Shown here piece after piece: positions 1 to 5,870 of a stretch of 5,886 nt of DNA. The translations under genes and the position numbers were made by a program. This DNA comes from CAYUXF01 sp964448755 (lineage in GTDB: Bacteria > Margulisbacteria > Termititenacia > Termititenacales > CAYUXF01): positions 1 through 5,886 of the forward strand of contig CAYUXF010000078.1 in NCBI GenBank assembly GCA_964448755.1, given 5' to 3'. How positions within the stretch are numbered: position 1 is the stretch's first letter; each line of letters opens with the position of its first letter. The notes beneath the pieces are model-generated. The model was not told where the DNA came from, ran no database searches, and saw nothing but the letters and a program-made list of their open reading frames with translations.

Positions 1-532
1 TTATTTCCAGTAAAGCAGCTAGCAGTTTTTCGGGCTGATCCTGCCAGAGCGGATGCAAATAAGGCTTTAGATCAAAAACCAGACCGTCAAAAAAGTCTTT
101 GTTTGATCTTTGCTGTTGTTCATTATAATTGATGAGACTGGTGATGATCTTTTCTGCTTCTGCTGGTGTGTTCAATAATTCCGTACGGTTAACTAGATAA
201 AAAACCTTAATATTTTCACGGTGAAATTTTTTTAAAATTGTGGCAGTTTCCGGTGTTGTTAATTTTTCGGCCGGCCAGGGCAAATAGACAGTTTTGATCA
301 AATAACGGCTTTTTTTGATCTCGGCAATTATTTTTTCTAGTTCCTTTTCTGTTAAAATACCTGGTTTACTGCTGGCAGCTGTAAGATCTGCTATATAATT
401 CTTGCCGGTGATATTTTTTATAAAAGAAGATATTTTTGTCCCGCCAGGCAGCTTTTTTGGCGTAAAACCAAATAAAAATGATGATAAAATAACTGTTAAG
501 GCTAAGATAAAAACGGTAATTTTTTTAAACAT
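1..532 (-). CDS. Partial gene: exported or membrane-anchored protein of unknown function, possibly TIM-barrel (5' end only)
   Basis: The reverse strand reads open from ATG at 532 down to the window edge, giving 177 codons with no stop, so the C-terminus is missing. Residues 1-4 (MFKK) are positively charged and residues 5-23 form a hydrophobic stretch (ITVFILALTVILSSFLFGF), which is a signal peptide or N-terminal anchor. There is no lipobox cysteine. The rest is mixed alpha/beta: an alternation of lysine-rich helices and short hydrophobic strands (TVYLPW near 83-88, KVFYLV near 112-117, FDGLVFDLKPY near 151-161). The last strand resembles the FDGIHxDxEPY strand of uncharacterised bacterial proteins thought to be glycoside-hydrolase-like TIM barrels, but a lysine stands where they have glutamate. 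That resemblance comes from memory and is weak. The gene is divergent from the por operon. No Shine-Dalgarno precedes the ATG, yet a good -10 lies 8 nt upstream, so the message may be leaderless. The reading frame is confident and the function is unknown. Confidence 0.8.
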   Translation of the reverse strand, partial: MFKKITVFILALTVILSSFLFGFTPKKLPGGTKISSFIKNITGKNYIADLTAASSKPGILTEKELEKIIAEIKKSRYLIKTVYLPWPAEKLTTPETATILKKFHRENIKVFYLVNRTELLNTPAEAEKIITSLINYNEQQQRSNKDFFDGLVFDLKPYLHPLWQDQPEKLLAALLEI

Positions 533-540
533 GGGGAGTG

Positions 541-569
541 ATTATATACCGTTATTTGTCAGCGGTAAA
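541..569 (-). promoter_or_regulatory. Predicted sigma-70-type promoter for the left divergent gene, probably leaderless
   Basis: On the reverse strand, TTTACC (569-564, 4 of 6 matches to TTGACA) and a perfect TATAAT (546-541) are separated by exactly 17 bp. Only 8 nt (CACTCCCC) lie between the -10 and the ATG at 532. The expected start of transcription therefore falls on or within one or two bases of the start codon. The absence of any purine-rich ribosome binding site agrees with leaderless translation. This is predicted from motif match only. Confidence 0.55.
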
Positions 570-632
570 TCAAAGTGATCTATTAATCTTGAACTCTGTC
601 GTGAGATATGTTAAATTTACCACCTCGGTTTT

Positions 633-641
633 TGCTATAAA
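633..641 (+). promoter_or_regulatory. Predicted extended -10 promoter for the por operon
   Basis: TGC followed by TATAAA (636-641) matches an extended -10 element, the same TGCTATAA core as the promoter in front of the ATPase gene. No good -35 lies at 17 bp; a TTTACC at 616-621 is only 14 bp away. Transcription would start near 648, leaving a leader of about 36 nt before the porG ATG. That is too short for a riboswitch. An alternative is TTGAAC (589-594), 17 bp, then TAAATT (612-617), which is weaker (4 of 6 in each box). Confidence 0.5.
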
Positions 642-683
642 ACAGCCAAAAATTGTATCTAAATAAAGGGAGGAATAGAAAAA

Positions 684-1253
684 ATGAGCGAAATGACAGA
701 AATAAGATGGCATGGTCGTGGTGGTCAGGGTGCTAAAACAGCGGCTTTATTAGTTGCCGATGCAGCACTTTCTACCGGCAAAGAGGTGCAGGCTTTTCCT
801 GAATACGGTCCGGAGAGAATGGGCGCGCCGGTAAAATCTTTTAATAGAATATCTGATCAACCGATCCATTTACATTGTGCTGTAGAACATCCGCAAGTCG
901 TTTTGGTTTTAGATGAGACGCTTTGTGACTCGGTCAATATCTTAGAAGGTGTTCCAGATAACGGTACGATTATTATTAATACTGAAAAAAGTGCTGCTGA
1001 TTATAAAGAAAAATTAAAATTTAACGGCAAAATTTTTACCGTTGATGCTTCAGGTATTGCCGTTAAAAATATCGGCTTAAATAAACCTAATACGCCAATG
1101 CTCGGTGCTTTAGTTAAAGCTACTGGCCTGTTTGATTTTGCAGCTATGCTGGAAGATACTACCCAGAAACTTACTAAGAAATTTGCCAGTAAGCCGGAAG
1201 TAGTAGCGGGTAATGTTAACGCTATTAAAGACGCTTATGAGCAGTTAAAATAA
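684..1253 (+). CDS. porG: Pyruvate:ferredoxin oxidoreductase, gamma subunit
   Basis: This is the gamma subunit of the heterotetrameric 2-oxoacid:ferredoxin oxidoreductase, a cytoplasmic enzyme that oxidises pyruvate with CoA to acetyl-CoA and CO2 while reducing ferredoxin (reversible). The 189 aa length is normal for the family. The N-terminus carries the glycine-rich GRGGQG motif (residues 11-16) and then PEYGPERMGAPV (39-50), both hallmarks of the gamma domain, which in related structures contributes to the CoA site. NTPMLGA (136-142) is the usual late family motif. The ATG at 684 is chosen because GGGAGG (668-673) sits 10 nt upstream; the in-frame ATG at 693 would be 19 nt away. It is the first gene of the operon and lies 17 bp before porD. 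The gamma subunit alone does not separate pyruvate from 2-oxoisovalerate enzymes, so the substrate call rests on PorA. Confidence 0.95.
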   Translation: MSEMTEIRWHGRGGQGAKTAALLVADAALSTGKEVQAFPEYGPERMGAPVKSFNRISDQPIHLHCAVEHPQVVLVLDETLCDSVNILEGVPDNGTIIINTEKSAADYKEKLKFNGKIFTVDASGIAVKNIGLNKPNTPMLGALVKATGLFDFAAMLEDTTQKLTKKFASKPEVVAGNVNAIKDAYEQLK

Positions 1254-1270
1254 TAAGGGGAGAATTTAAA

Positions 1271-1597
1271 ATGAAAACTAAATTTACGGAGTCATTATAT
1301 AAAGGTAATTTAAAAGTTGATGAACTACCACATGGCGGTGTCTGGCTGGAGCCAGGATCTTCTTTAATGAGAAAGACCGGTGACTGGAAAGTTAATAAGC
1401 CGGTAGTCGATGAGGCTAGCTGTATTAACTGTGGTCAATGCTGGGCTTATTGTCCAGATTCCTGTATTAAAATGGAAAAGAGCGATAACCCGACCGGTAT
1501 GAAAATGGCCGGTATTGATCTGGATCACTGTAAAGGGTGCGGCATTTGCGCTTCGATCTGTCCTAAAAAAGCTATTTCGATGCAAAAAGCCCGTTAA
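1271..1597 (+). CDS. porD: Pyruvate:ferredoxin oxidoreductase, delta subunit (2x[4Fe-4S] ferredoxin-like)
   Basis: This subunit is the electron-exit module that moves electrons from the PorB cluster to soluble ferredoxin. At 108 aa it has the usual PorD length. An N-terminal stretch of about 45 residues (with HGGVWLEPGSS near 21-31 and the GDWKVNKPV segment near 36-45) precedes two classical CxxCxxCxxxCP motifs. The first cluster ligands are C51, C54, C57 and C61, and the second are C87, C90, C93 and C97. An additional cysteine, C65, follows the first motif and is not an expected ligand. All eight ligands are intact. The ATG at 1271 follows AAGGGGAG (1255-1262) by 8 nt. The gene sits 17 bp after porG and 20 bp before porA, consistent with translation from the same message. 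The gamma-delta-alpha-beta order matches archaeal and thermophile-type four-subunit enzymes. Confidence 0.96.
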   Translation: MKTKFTESLYKGNLKVDELPHGGVWLEPGSSLMRKTGDWKVNKPVVDEASCINCGQCWAYCPDSCIKMEKSDNPTGMKMAGIDLDHCKGCGICASICPKKAISMQKAR

Positions 1598-1617
1598 TTA
1601 AAAGAAGGAGAAAGGAA

Positions 1618-2820
1618 ATGGAAACAATGACAAAAGTAAAACAAACGACCGTTGCCAAAACGGGTAATGAAGCAATGGCAGAGGCGATCCGTCAGATCAA
1701 TCCTGATATTTTTCCCGCTTATCCAATTACACCTGCTACAGAAATAGCGCAGATAGTTTCTTCTTTTGTAGCCAATGGTAAAGTAAAGACCGAAATGATC
1801 ACTGTAGAATCTGAACATTCCGCTATGTCTGCCGCTCTCGGCGGTTCAGCTGCCGGTGCCAGAGTAATGACCGCAACATCTTCACAGGGCTTGATGATAA
1901 TGGCCGAAATTCTGCCGATCGTTGCTGCTTTAAGACTGCCGATCGTTATGCCTGAAGTAAATAGAGCGATCTCCGGACCGATCAATATTCACTGCGATCA
2001 TTCCGATACGATGTTCTGCCGTGATGCCGGCTGGATCCAGATCTTCTCGGAAAATGCTCAGGAAGCTTATGACAATACTATTCAGGCAATTAAAATTGCC
2101 GAAGATATGTCTGTTCGTCTGCCGGCTATGGTAACAACGGACGGCTTTATTATTTCTCACGCTATGCAGGGTATTAAAATGCTACCGGACGATGAAGTTC
2201 AAAATTTCATTGGCAATTTCAAGGCCATTAATCCCTTACTAGACGTAGAAAAACCGGTGACGATCGGTTCGATCGATGTGCAAAATTATTATTTTGAACA
2301 CAGATATCCTATTGTCCGGGCTTTAGAGAACTCACTGGAAGTTATTAAAAAAGTTGGCAAGGAATTTGGCGAAAAATATGGCAGAGCGTATGACCTGATT
2401 GAAAAATATCAAATGGACGACGCAGAAACAGTAATTCTGTGTCTTGGTTCTACTGCTGGTACAACTAAGACGATTGTTGATGAACTGCGCGCTAAAGGTG
2501 AAAAAGCCGGTCTTTTAAAAGTCCGTGTTTTTCGTCCTTTTCCTGCCGATGAAATAGCTTCTGCTCTTGCAAAAGCCAAGGCTATCGCTATTCTTGACAG
2601 ATCTGATTCGCTTAACGCTTTTGGCGGTCCTGTTTATACAGAGGTTTGTGCTGCCTTATTCAACAAAAACATCAAGACCAACGTGGTTAACTATATCTAT
2701 GGTTTGGGCGGTCGCGATATCGACTTACATATGATCAGAGATGTTTATGCCAGACTTAATAAAATAAAAGATTCAGATAATATCGGTGAAACGGTCTCTT
2801 ATCTCGGATTAAGAAAATAG
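1618..2820 (+). CDS. porA: Pyruvate:ferredoxin oxidoreductase, alpha subunit
   Basis: The alpha subunit provides the pyrimidine-side part of the thiamine diphosphate site and the substrate pocket. It is 400 aa, typical for PorA. Domain I (about 14-240) holds YPITP (35-39), the VESEHSA segment (63-69) whose second glutamate aligns with the catalytic cofactor-contacting Glu, TATSSQGL (85-92), and VNRAISGPINIHCDHSD (114-130). T38 and R116 correspond to the Thr and Arg that bind the pyruvate carboxylate in the Desulfovibrio africanus enzyme, which together with NIHCDHSD supports pyruvate as substrate. Domain II (about 270-370) is the transketolase C-terminal-like domain, with VILCLGSTAGTTK (273-285), VRVFRPFP (302-309), and AILDRS (323-328). 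ATG at 1618 is preferred because AAGGAG (1605-1610) is 7 nt upstream; an in-frame ATG at 1627 has poorer spacing. Specificity for 2-oxoisovalerate cannot be wholly excluded from sequence. Confidence 0.96.
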   Translation: METMTKVKQTTVAKTGNEAMAEAIRQINPDIFPAYPITPATEIAQIVSSFVANGKVKTEMITVESEHSAMSAALGGSAAGARVMTATSSQGLMIMAEILPIVAALRLPIVMPEVNRAISGPINIHCDHSDTMFCRDAGWIQIFSENAQEAYDNTIQAIKIAEDMSVRLPAMVTTDGFIISHAMQGIKMLPDDEVQNFIGNFKAINPLLDVEKPVTIGSIDVQNYYFEHRYPIVRALENSLEVIKKVGKEFGEKYGRAYDLIEKYQMDDAETVILCLGSTAGTTKTIVDELRAKGEKAGLLKVRVFRPFPADEIASALAKAKAIAILDRSDSLNAFGGPVYTEVCAALFNKNIKTNVVNYIYGLGGRDIDLHMIRDVYARLNKIKDSDNIGETVSYLGLRK

Positions 2821-2824
2821 GAGG
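2819..2824 (+). promoter_or_regulatory. Shine-Dalgarno of porB overlapping the porA stop codon
   Basis: The perfect AGGAGG at 2819-2824 begins inside the porA stop codon (TAG, 2818-2820) and lies 9 nt before the porB ATG at 2834. Ribosomes ending porA therefore finish on the porB ribosome binding site, an arrangement that fits coupled, near equimolar synthesis of the alpha and beta subunits. The coupling is an inference from the overlap. Confidence 0.8.
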
Positions 2825-2833
2825 AATTAAAAA

Positions 2834-3778
2834 ATGGCTAAATTAAAAGATCTTGCATTAATAGAAGAAAAGTATGCTGGTGGACATACAGCCTGTGCTG
2901 GTTGCGGTTATCCAAATATTTTCAGATTGGCACTTCAAACTATAACTTCCAAGTATCCGGTAGTTGTGGTTGGCGCAACTGGTTGTAACGAAGTTAATAG
3001 CTCTATTTTTCCTTATACCTCCTGGAATGTCCCTTTTTTACACAACGCTTTTGAGAACAGTGCGGCTACTTGTTCTGGTGTAGAAGCGGCCTATACTTCA
3101 ATGGTTCGTTCTGGTCAAATGGCGGAAAAAAATGTTAAATTTGTCGCTTTTGGCGGCGATGGCGGTACTTATGATATTGGTTTTCAGTCGCTTTCTGGTG
3201 CGATGGAGCGCGGCCATGACATGCTTTATATTTGTTATAACAACGGCGCTTATATGAATACCGGTATCCAGCGCTCCGGCGGCACACCGCGTTATGCCAG
3301 TACCACTACTGCGCCGGCCGGTTCAGTTAAACCAGGTAAAGAACAAAAAACCAAAGACCTCACAAAAATTATGGCTGCACATAATATTCCTTATGTTGCG
3401 CAGACTATTGGCGGTAACTGGCTTGATCTGACCAGAAAAATAGAAAAAGCTATGGAGATCAAAGGGCCTAAATTTATTAATGTTTTGGCTACCTGTCCTC
3501 TGGGCTGGATAACTAAATCCGAAGATACTGTTAAATTGACACAAATGGCTGCCGATTGCTGTGCCTGGCCGCTCTATGAAGTAGAGAACGGTAAATATAA
3601 ATTAAATTATGATCCTAAAGATAAAAAAATAGCTGTCAAAGATTGGCTAAAGATGCAGGGTAGATTCAAACACCTTTTTAAGCCTGGCAATGAAGAGATG
3701 CTAGCTGCCGTTCAAGTGGAAATAGATCAGGATTGGGAAGATCTTAAAGCACTTTGTGCTTTCCATGCCAGCCGTTAA
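2834..3778 (+). CDS. porB: Pyruvate:ferredoxin oxidoreductase, beta subunit (thiamine diphosphate and [4Fe-4S] binding)
   Basis: This subunit binds the diphosphate end of thiamine diphosphate through Mg2+ and carries the [4Fe-4S] cluster next to the cofactor. It is 314 aa, normal for the family. The cluster ligands are visible as C21 and C24 (HTACAGCGYP), C51 (GATGCNE) and C221 (ATCPLGW). The cofactor-binding motif runs from GDG (108-110) to NN (136-137) and is followed by MNTGIQRSGGTP (141-152), diagnostic of PorB. All key residues are present, so the enzyme looks functional. With PorA it forms the catalytic core; PorD takes its electrons. The start ATG at 2834 is fixed by AGGAGG 9 nt upstream, which overlaps the end of porA. 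The C-terminal 60 residues are lysine-rich and end in an acidic, probably helical stretch. The stop is followed 28 bp later by the HU-family gene on the same strand. Confidence 0.96.
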   Translation: MAKLKDLALIEEKYAGGHTACAGCGYPNIFRLALQTITSKYPVVVVGATGCNEVNSSIFPYTSWNVPFLHNAFENSAATCSGVEAAYTSMVRSGQMAEKNVKFVAFGGDGGTYDIGFQSLSGAMERGHDMLYICYNNGAYMNTGIQRSGGTPRYASTTTAPAGSVKPGKEQKTKDLTKIMAAHNIPYVAQTIGGNWLDLTRKIEKAMEIKGPKFINVLATCPLGWITKSEDTVKLTQMAADCCAWPLYEVENGKYKLNYDPKDKKIAVKDWLKMQGRFKHLFKPGNEEMLAAVQVEIDQDWEDLKALCAFHASR

Positions 3779-3806
3779 TATAAAATTATAAGGGAGGTAT
3801 TTTGCC

Positions 3807-4088
3807 ATGAATAAAAAAGATCTTGCTAATTTAGTGGCCAGACAACTTGGTAAAAATAAAAATGAGATCTTAGAAATTTTAGATGCGGCGCTGGATAATA
3901 TTTGTACAGCTTTGGCGGCTGGCGAAAAAGTGCGCCTAGTCGGCTTTGGGATTTTTGAGGTTCGTAATCGCTCTGGCCGTGAAGGTAGAAACCCCCAAAC
4001 CGGTGAAAAGATATTTATACCTGATACCAAAACACCAACTTTTGTGGCAGGACGTATCTTAAAAGATAAAGTTAAACACCGGAGCTAA
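3807..4088 (+). CDS. HU/IHF-family DNA-binding protein
   Basis: This is a small nucleoid protein that binds and bends DNA as a dimer. At 93 aa it is close to the typical 90 aa for HU. The N-terminal helix-turn-helix dimerisation part (1-40, starting MNKKDLANLVA) is followed by the beta-arm signature GFGIFEVRNRSGREGRNP (46-63). Within it, RNPQTGE (61-67) contains the proline at position 63 that intercalates into DNA in HU and IHF. The C-terminal PTFVAGRILKDKV (77-89) is also standard. There is no extra C-terminal tail. AGGGAGGT (3791-3798) lies 8 nt before the ATG. It begins 28 bp after porB, with no convincing promoter in the gap, and is followed directly by a strong terminator, so it is probably the last gene of the por transcript. 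I cannot tell HU from IHF-like subtypes here. HU is the likelier, since no partner subunit is seen. Confidence 0.95.
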   Translation: MNKKDLANLVARQLGKNKNEILEILDAALDNICTALAAGEKVRLVGFGIFEVRNRSGREGRNPQTGEKIFIPDTKTPTFVAGRILKDKVKHRS

Positions 4089-4107
4089 TTTTTTTAATTT
4101 TCTTTTT

Positions 4108-4140
4108 AAAAAAGCCCCTCTTTTACGAGGGGCTTTTTTT
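4108..4140. terminator. Strong rho-independent terminator after the por-HU operon
   Basis: A perfect GC-rich stem GCCCCTC (4114-4120) and GAGGGGC (4127-4133) encloses a 6-nt loop TTTTAC. It is flanked by six A on the left (4108-4113) and seven T on the right (4134-4140), which extend the stem by A-T pairs and give the U-tract. The symmetry means it could also stop transcription from the opposite strand. It lies 19 bp after the HU stop codon and separates the operon from the ATPase gene. Confidence 0.93.
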
Positions 4141-4191
4141 ATACAGTTAGTATTGATTGAGAATAAACCTGCGGAGAATCAGGAATGATTG

Positions 4192-4200
4192 TGCTATAAT
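4192..4200 (+). promoter_or_regulatory. Predicted extended -10 promoter for the R3H ATPase gene
   Basis: TGC followed by a perfect TATAAT (4195-4200) is a consensus extended -10. The expected -35 position (about 4172-4177) has no match to TTGACA, which extended -10 promoters can tolerate. Transcription would begin near 4207, giving a leader of about 24 nt that includes the ribosome binding site. The preceding terminator at 4108-4140 supports an independent transcription unit. Confidence 0.65.
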
Positions 4201-4216
4201 TTTAAATAATTATTAA

Positions 4217-4233
4217 AGGGGGGCTTGCCTGTG
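4217..4233 (+). promoter_or_regulatory. Ribosome binding site that decides a GTG start at 4231
   Basis: The purine run AGGGGGG (4217-4223) lies 7 nt before GTG at 4231 but only 1 nt before the in-frame TTG at 4225. A 1-nt gap is too short for initiation, so GTG at 4231 is the better start even though the frame is open two codons further upstream. Confidence 0.75.
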
Positions 4234-5778
4234 ACCGATTCCGTTGTTAATAAAATAACCGATAATATAGATCAATTGTTAGAGTTGTTGCCGCTGAGAG
4301 TTTCCCGTCATTTAAAAAAAGAAAGAAATTCAGAAGGTTTAAGTGAGGTCGTTCTTGATCTTGGCCGTTCACCGGAATTTAGGTATACCAGCAATAAGGC
4401 TGTTTATTTAGATAAAGATGTCGTGACTCAGGAGGATATTGATCACGTTGTCAATATGGTCGGCTCGTTTAATACCGATAACCGGGCCGGTATTGAACGA
4501 ACCTTGCACCGTATTTCTTGTATGCGCAACCGCATGGGCAAGATCATCGGTTTGACCTGCCGTGTCGGCCGGGCAGTTTATGGCACTATTGATGTCATTT
4601 CCGATATTATCAGCTCTGGTAAAAATATTTTGGTCATGGGTGGACCAGGTGTTGGTAAGACCACTAAGTTAAGAGAAATGGCCAGGGTTCTGGCTTCTGA
4701 TTATCATAAGAGAGTTGTAATTGTTGATACCAGTAATGAGATCGCCGGTGATGGTGATATTCCGCATCCAGCTATCGGCTTAGCCCGTCGGATGCAGGTT
4801 TCTTCACCAGATCGTCAGCATGATGTTATGATCGAAGCGGTAGAAAATCATATGCCGCAGATCATTGTTGTTGATGAAATTGGCACGGAAGCAGAATCGG
4901 CAGCGGCCAGAACTATTGCGGAGAGAGGGGTCCAATTAATTGGCACTGCGCACGGCACCACTATAGAAAATCTCATTAAAAATCCTACTTTATCAGACCT
5001 GGTTGGCGGTGTGCAGGCAGTTATTTTAGGTGACGACGAAGCTAAAAGAAGAAATTCACAAAAGACTATTTTAGAACGTAAAGCGCCGCCTACTTTTCAA
5101 GTTTTAGTAGAGATCCACGATTATAACACTGTGGGCATTTACCACGATACCGCCTTAACCGTAGATGCTATTCTGCGCAGTAAAAAGCCTAAACCGGAAA
5201 TTAGAACTATTGAGCGCGACGGTTCTATCCGGATGGTTCAAAACGAAGCTACTCAGCTTTATGATGTCCAGCTTGATGAAGAGGCGGAAGAAAAACTTGA
5301 TAAAGATCTTTTAGATAAACGGGTGGCTATTTATGCCTTTGGTATTAACAGAACAAGGCTGCTGCGGGCTCTGAAAGTTTTAAATATTAATGCGCGGGTA
5401 GTCATGAATTTAGAAGAAGCGGATATTGTTGTAACTACTAAGACACATAATAAGCCGAATTCTAATTTTATCCGCTCAATTCAGGGCAAGAAATTACCGC
5501 TGCATGTTATCCGCTCAGACACCACGGCACAAATTAATAAATTTTTAAGTTATGCCTTTAAACTCTATGATACAGATCAGGATGCTATTAATGTGGCCTT
5601 GCGCGAAGTGGAAGAGGTTATTAAATATGTAGAAAACAACGGCAAGGTGGCAGAAGTTTCGCCGGCTGGTACTTATGTTCGGCGCCTCCAAAAACATTAT
5701 TGTACGGAAAAAGGTCTGCGCTGCGAATCTATTGGCGAAGAACCAAATAGAAGAGTGCGGATCTACCCGAAGATCTAA
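4231..5778 (+). CDS. SpoIIIAA/Ycf45-like P-loop ATPase with C-terminal R3H nucleic-acid-binding domain
   Basis: The 515 aa protein (numbered from GTG) belongs to the R3H-domain ATPases found in cyanobacteria and plastids (Ycf45), whose ATPase part resembles SpoIIIAA. Residues about 10-120 form the N-terminal associated domain (DNIDQLLELLPLRV near 11-24). The ATPase core follows, with Walker A GPGVGKTT (138-145), IVVDEIG as Walker B (212-218, D215/E216), and GTAHGTT (238-244). A separate domain (about 366-444) has AIYAFGINRTRLLRAL and EEADIVVTTK. The C-terminus (about 450-513) is the R3H domain, with the diagnostic R485-LQK-H489 and a terminal RRVRIYP strand. All catalytic motifs are intact. 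It is cytosolic, having no signal or membrane segment, and is likely to bind single-stranded nucleic acid. The cellular role of this family is poorly known, and this protein is not evidence of sporulation. It has its own promoter. Start uses GTG, with TTG at 4225 as the less likely alternative. Confidence 0.9.
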   Translation: MTDSVVNKITDNIDQLLELLPLRVSRHLKKERNSEGLSEVVLDLGRSPEFRYTSNKAVYLDKDVVTQEDIDHVVNMVGSFNTDNRAGIERTLHRISCMRNRMGKIIGLTCRVGRAVYGTIDVISDIISSGKNILVMGGPGVGKTTKLREMARVLASDYHKRVVIVDTSNEIAGDGDIPHPAIGLARRMQVSSPDRQHDVMIEAVENHMPQIIVVDEIGTEAESAAARTIAERGVQLIGTAHGTTIENLIKNPTLSDLVGGVQAVILGDDEAKRRNSQKTILERKAPPTFQVLVEIHDYNTVGIYHDTALTVDAILRSKKPKPEIRTIERDGSIRMVQNEATQLYDVQLDEEAEEKLDKDLLDKRVAIYAFGINRTRLLRALKVLNINARVVMNLEEADIVVTTKTHNKPNSNFIRSIQGKKLPLHVIRSDTTAQINKFLSYAFKLYDTDQDAINVALREVEEVIKYVENNGKVAEVSPAGTYVRRLQKHYCTEKGLRCESIGEEPNRRVRIYPKI

Positions 5779-5832
5779 ACTCATCCCTCCGCCTAGCGGC
5801 GGTGTCCCCTCTCTTCTAAAGAGAAGGAGAGG
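5779..5832. repeat. Hairpin-rich intergenic repeat-like element downstream of the ATPase gene
   Basis: Directly after the ATPase stop are two adjacent palindromes. The first is CCGCC-TAGC-GGCGG (5789-5802), a 5-bp perfect stem. The second is CCTCTC TTCT / AGAA G GAGAGG (5808-5832), a 10-bp stem with one bulged G and an AAAG loop. The base composition (pyrimidine-rich CCCTCC and CCCCTCTC) is unlike the neighbouring genes and resembles dispersed REP-like intergenic elements common in uncultured bacterial genomes. A related start (CATCCC then CTAGC) recurs at 5876-5886. That it is dispersed in the genome cannot be seen from one window. Confidence 0.5.
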
Positions 5833-5838
5833 ATCACT

Positions 5839-5870
5839 ACTGTCCAATAAAATAATTGGCAGTTTATTAT
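5839..5870 (+). terminator. Possible weak terminator-like hairpin after the ATPase gene
   Basis: ACTG, a bulged T, then CCAAT (5839-5848) pairs with ATTGGCAGT (5855-5863) around a 6-nt loop AAAATA. The stem is followed by TTATTAT. The 9-bp stem is AT-rich and the U-tract is interrupted, so termination would be weak. No other terminator is visible between the stop at 5778 and the window end. Confidence 0.35.

Noticed and set aside
642..683. Riboswitch (for example thiamine-responsive) in the por leader
   Set aside because: The predicted leader is about 36 nt and shows no conserved aptamer-like helices; it holds only the ribosome binding site.
3779..3806. Separate promoter for the HU gene from TATAAA at 3779-3784
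   Set aside because: No acceptable -35 lies at 16-18 bp, there is no TGn extension, and the AT-rich gap makes a chance match likely.
3701..4030. 109-codon minus-strand open frame opposite porB and the HU gene
   Set aside because: It is antisense to two confidently identified genes and has a composition typical of a shadow frame.
4141..4191. Small RNA or short gene between the operon terminator and the ATPase promoter
   Set aside because: The 50 bp has no open frame with a ribosome binding site and no stable hairpin; it looks like plain spacer.
5545..5847. 100-codon minus-strand open frame opposite the end of the ATPase gene
   Set aside because: It lies antisense to the well-supported ATPase C-terminus and R3H domain, shows no recognisable motif, and begins in the repeat region.
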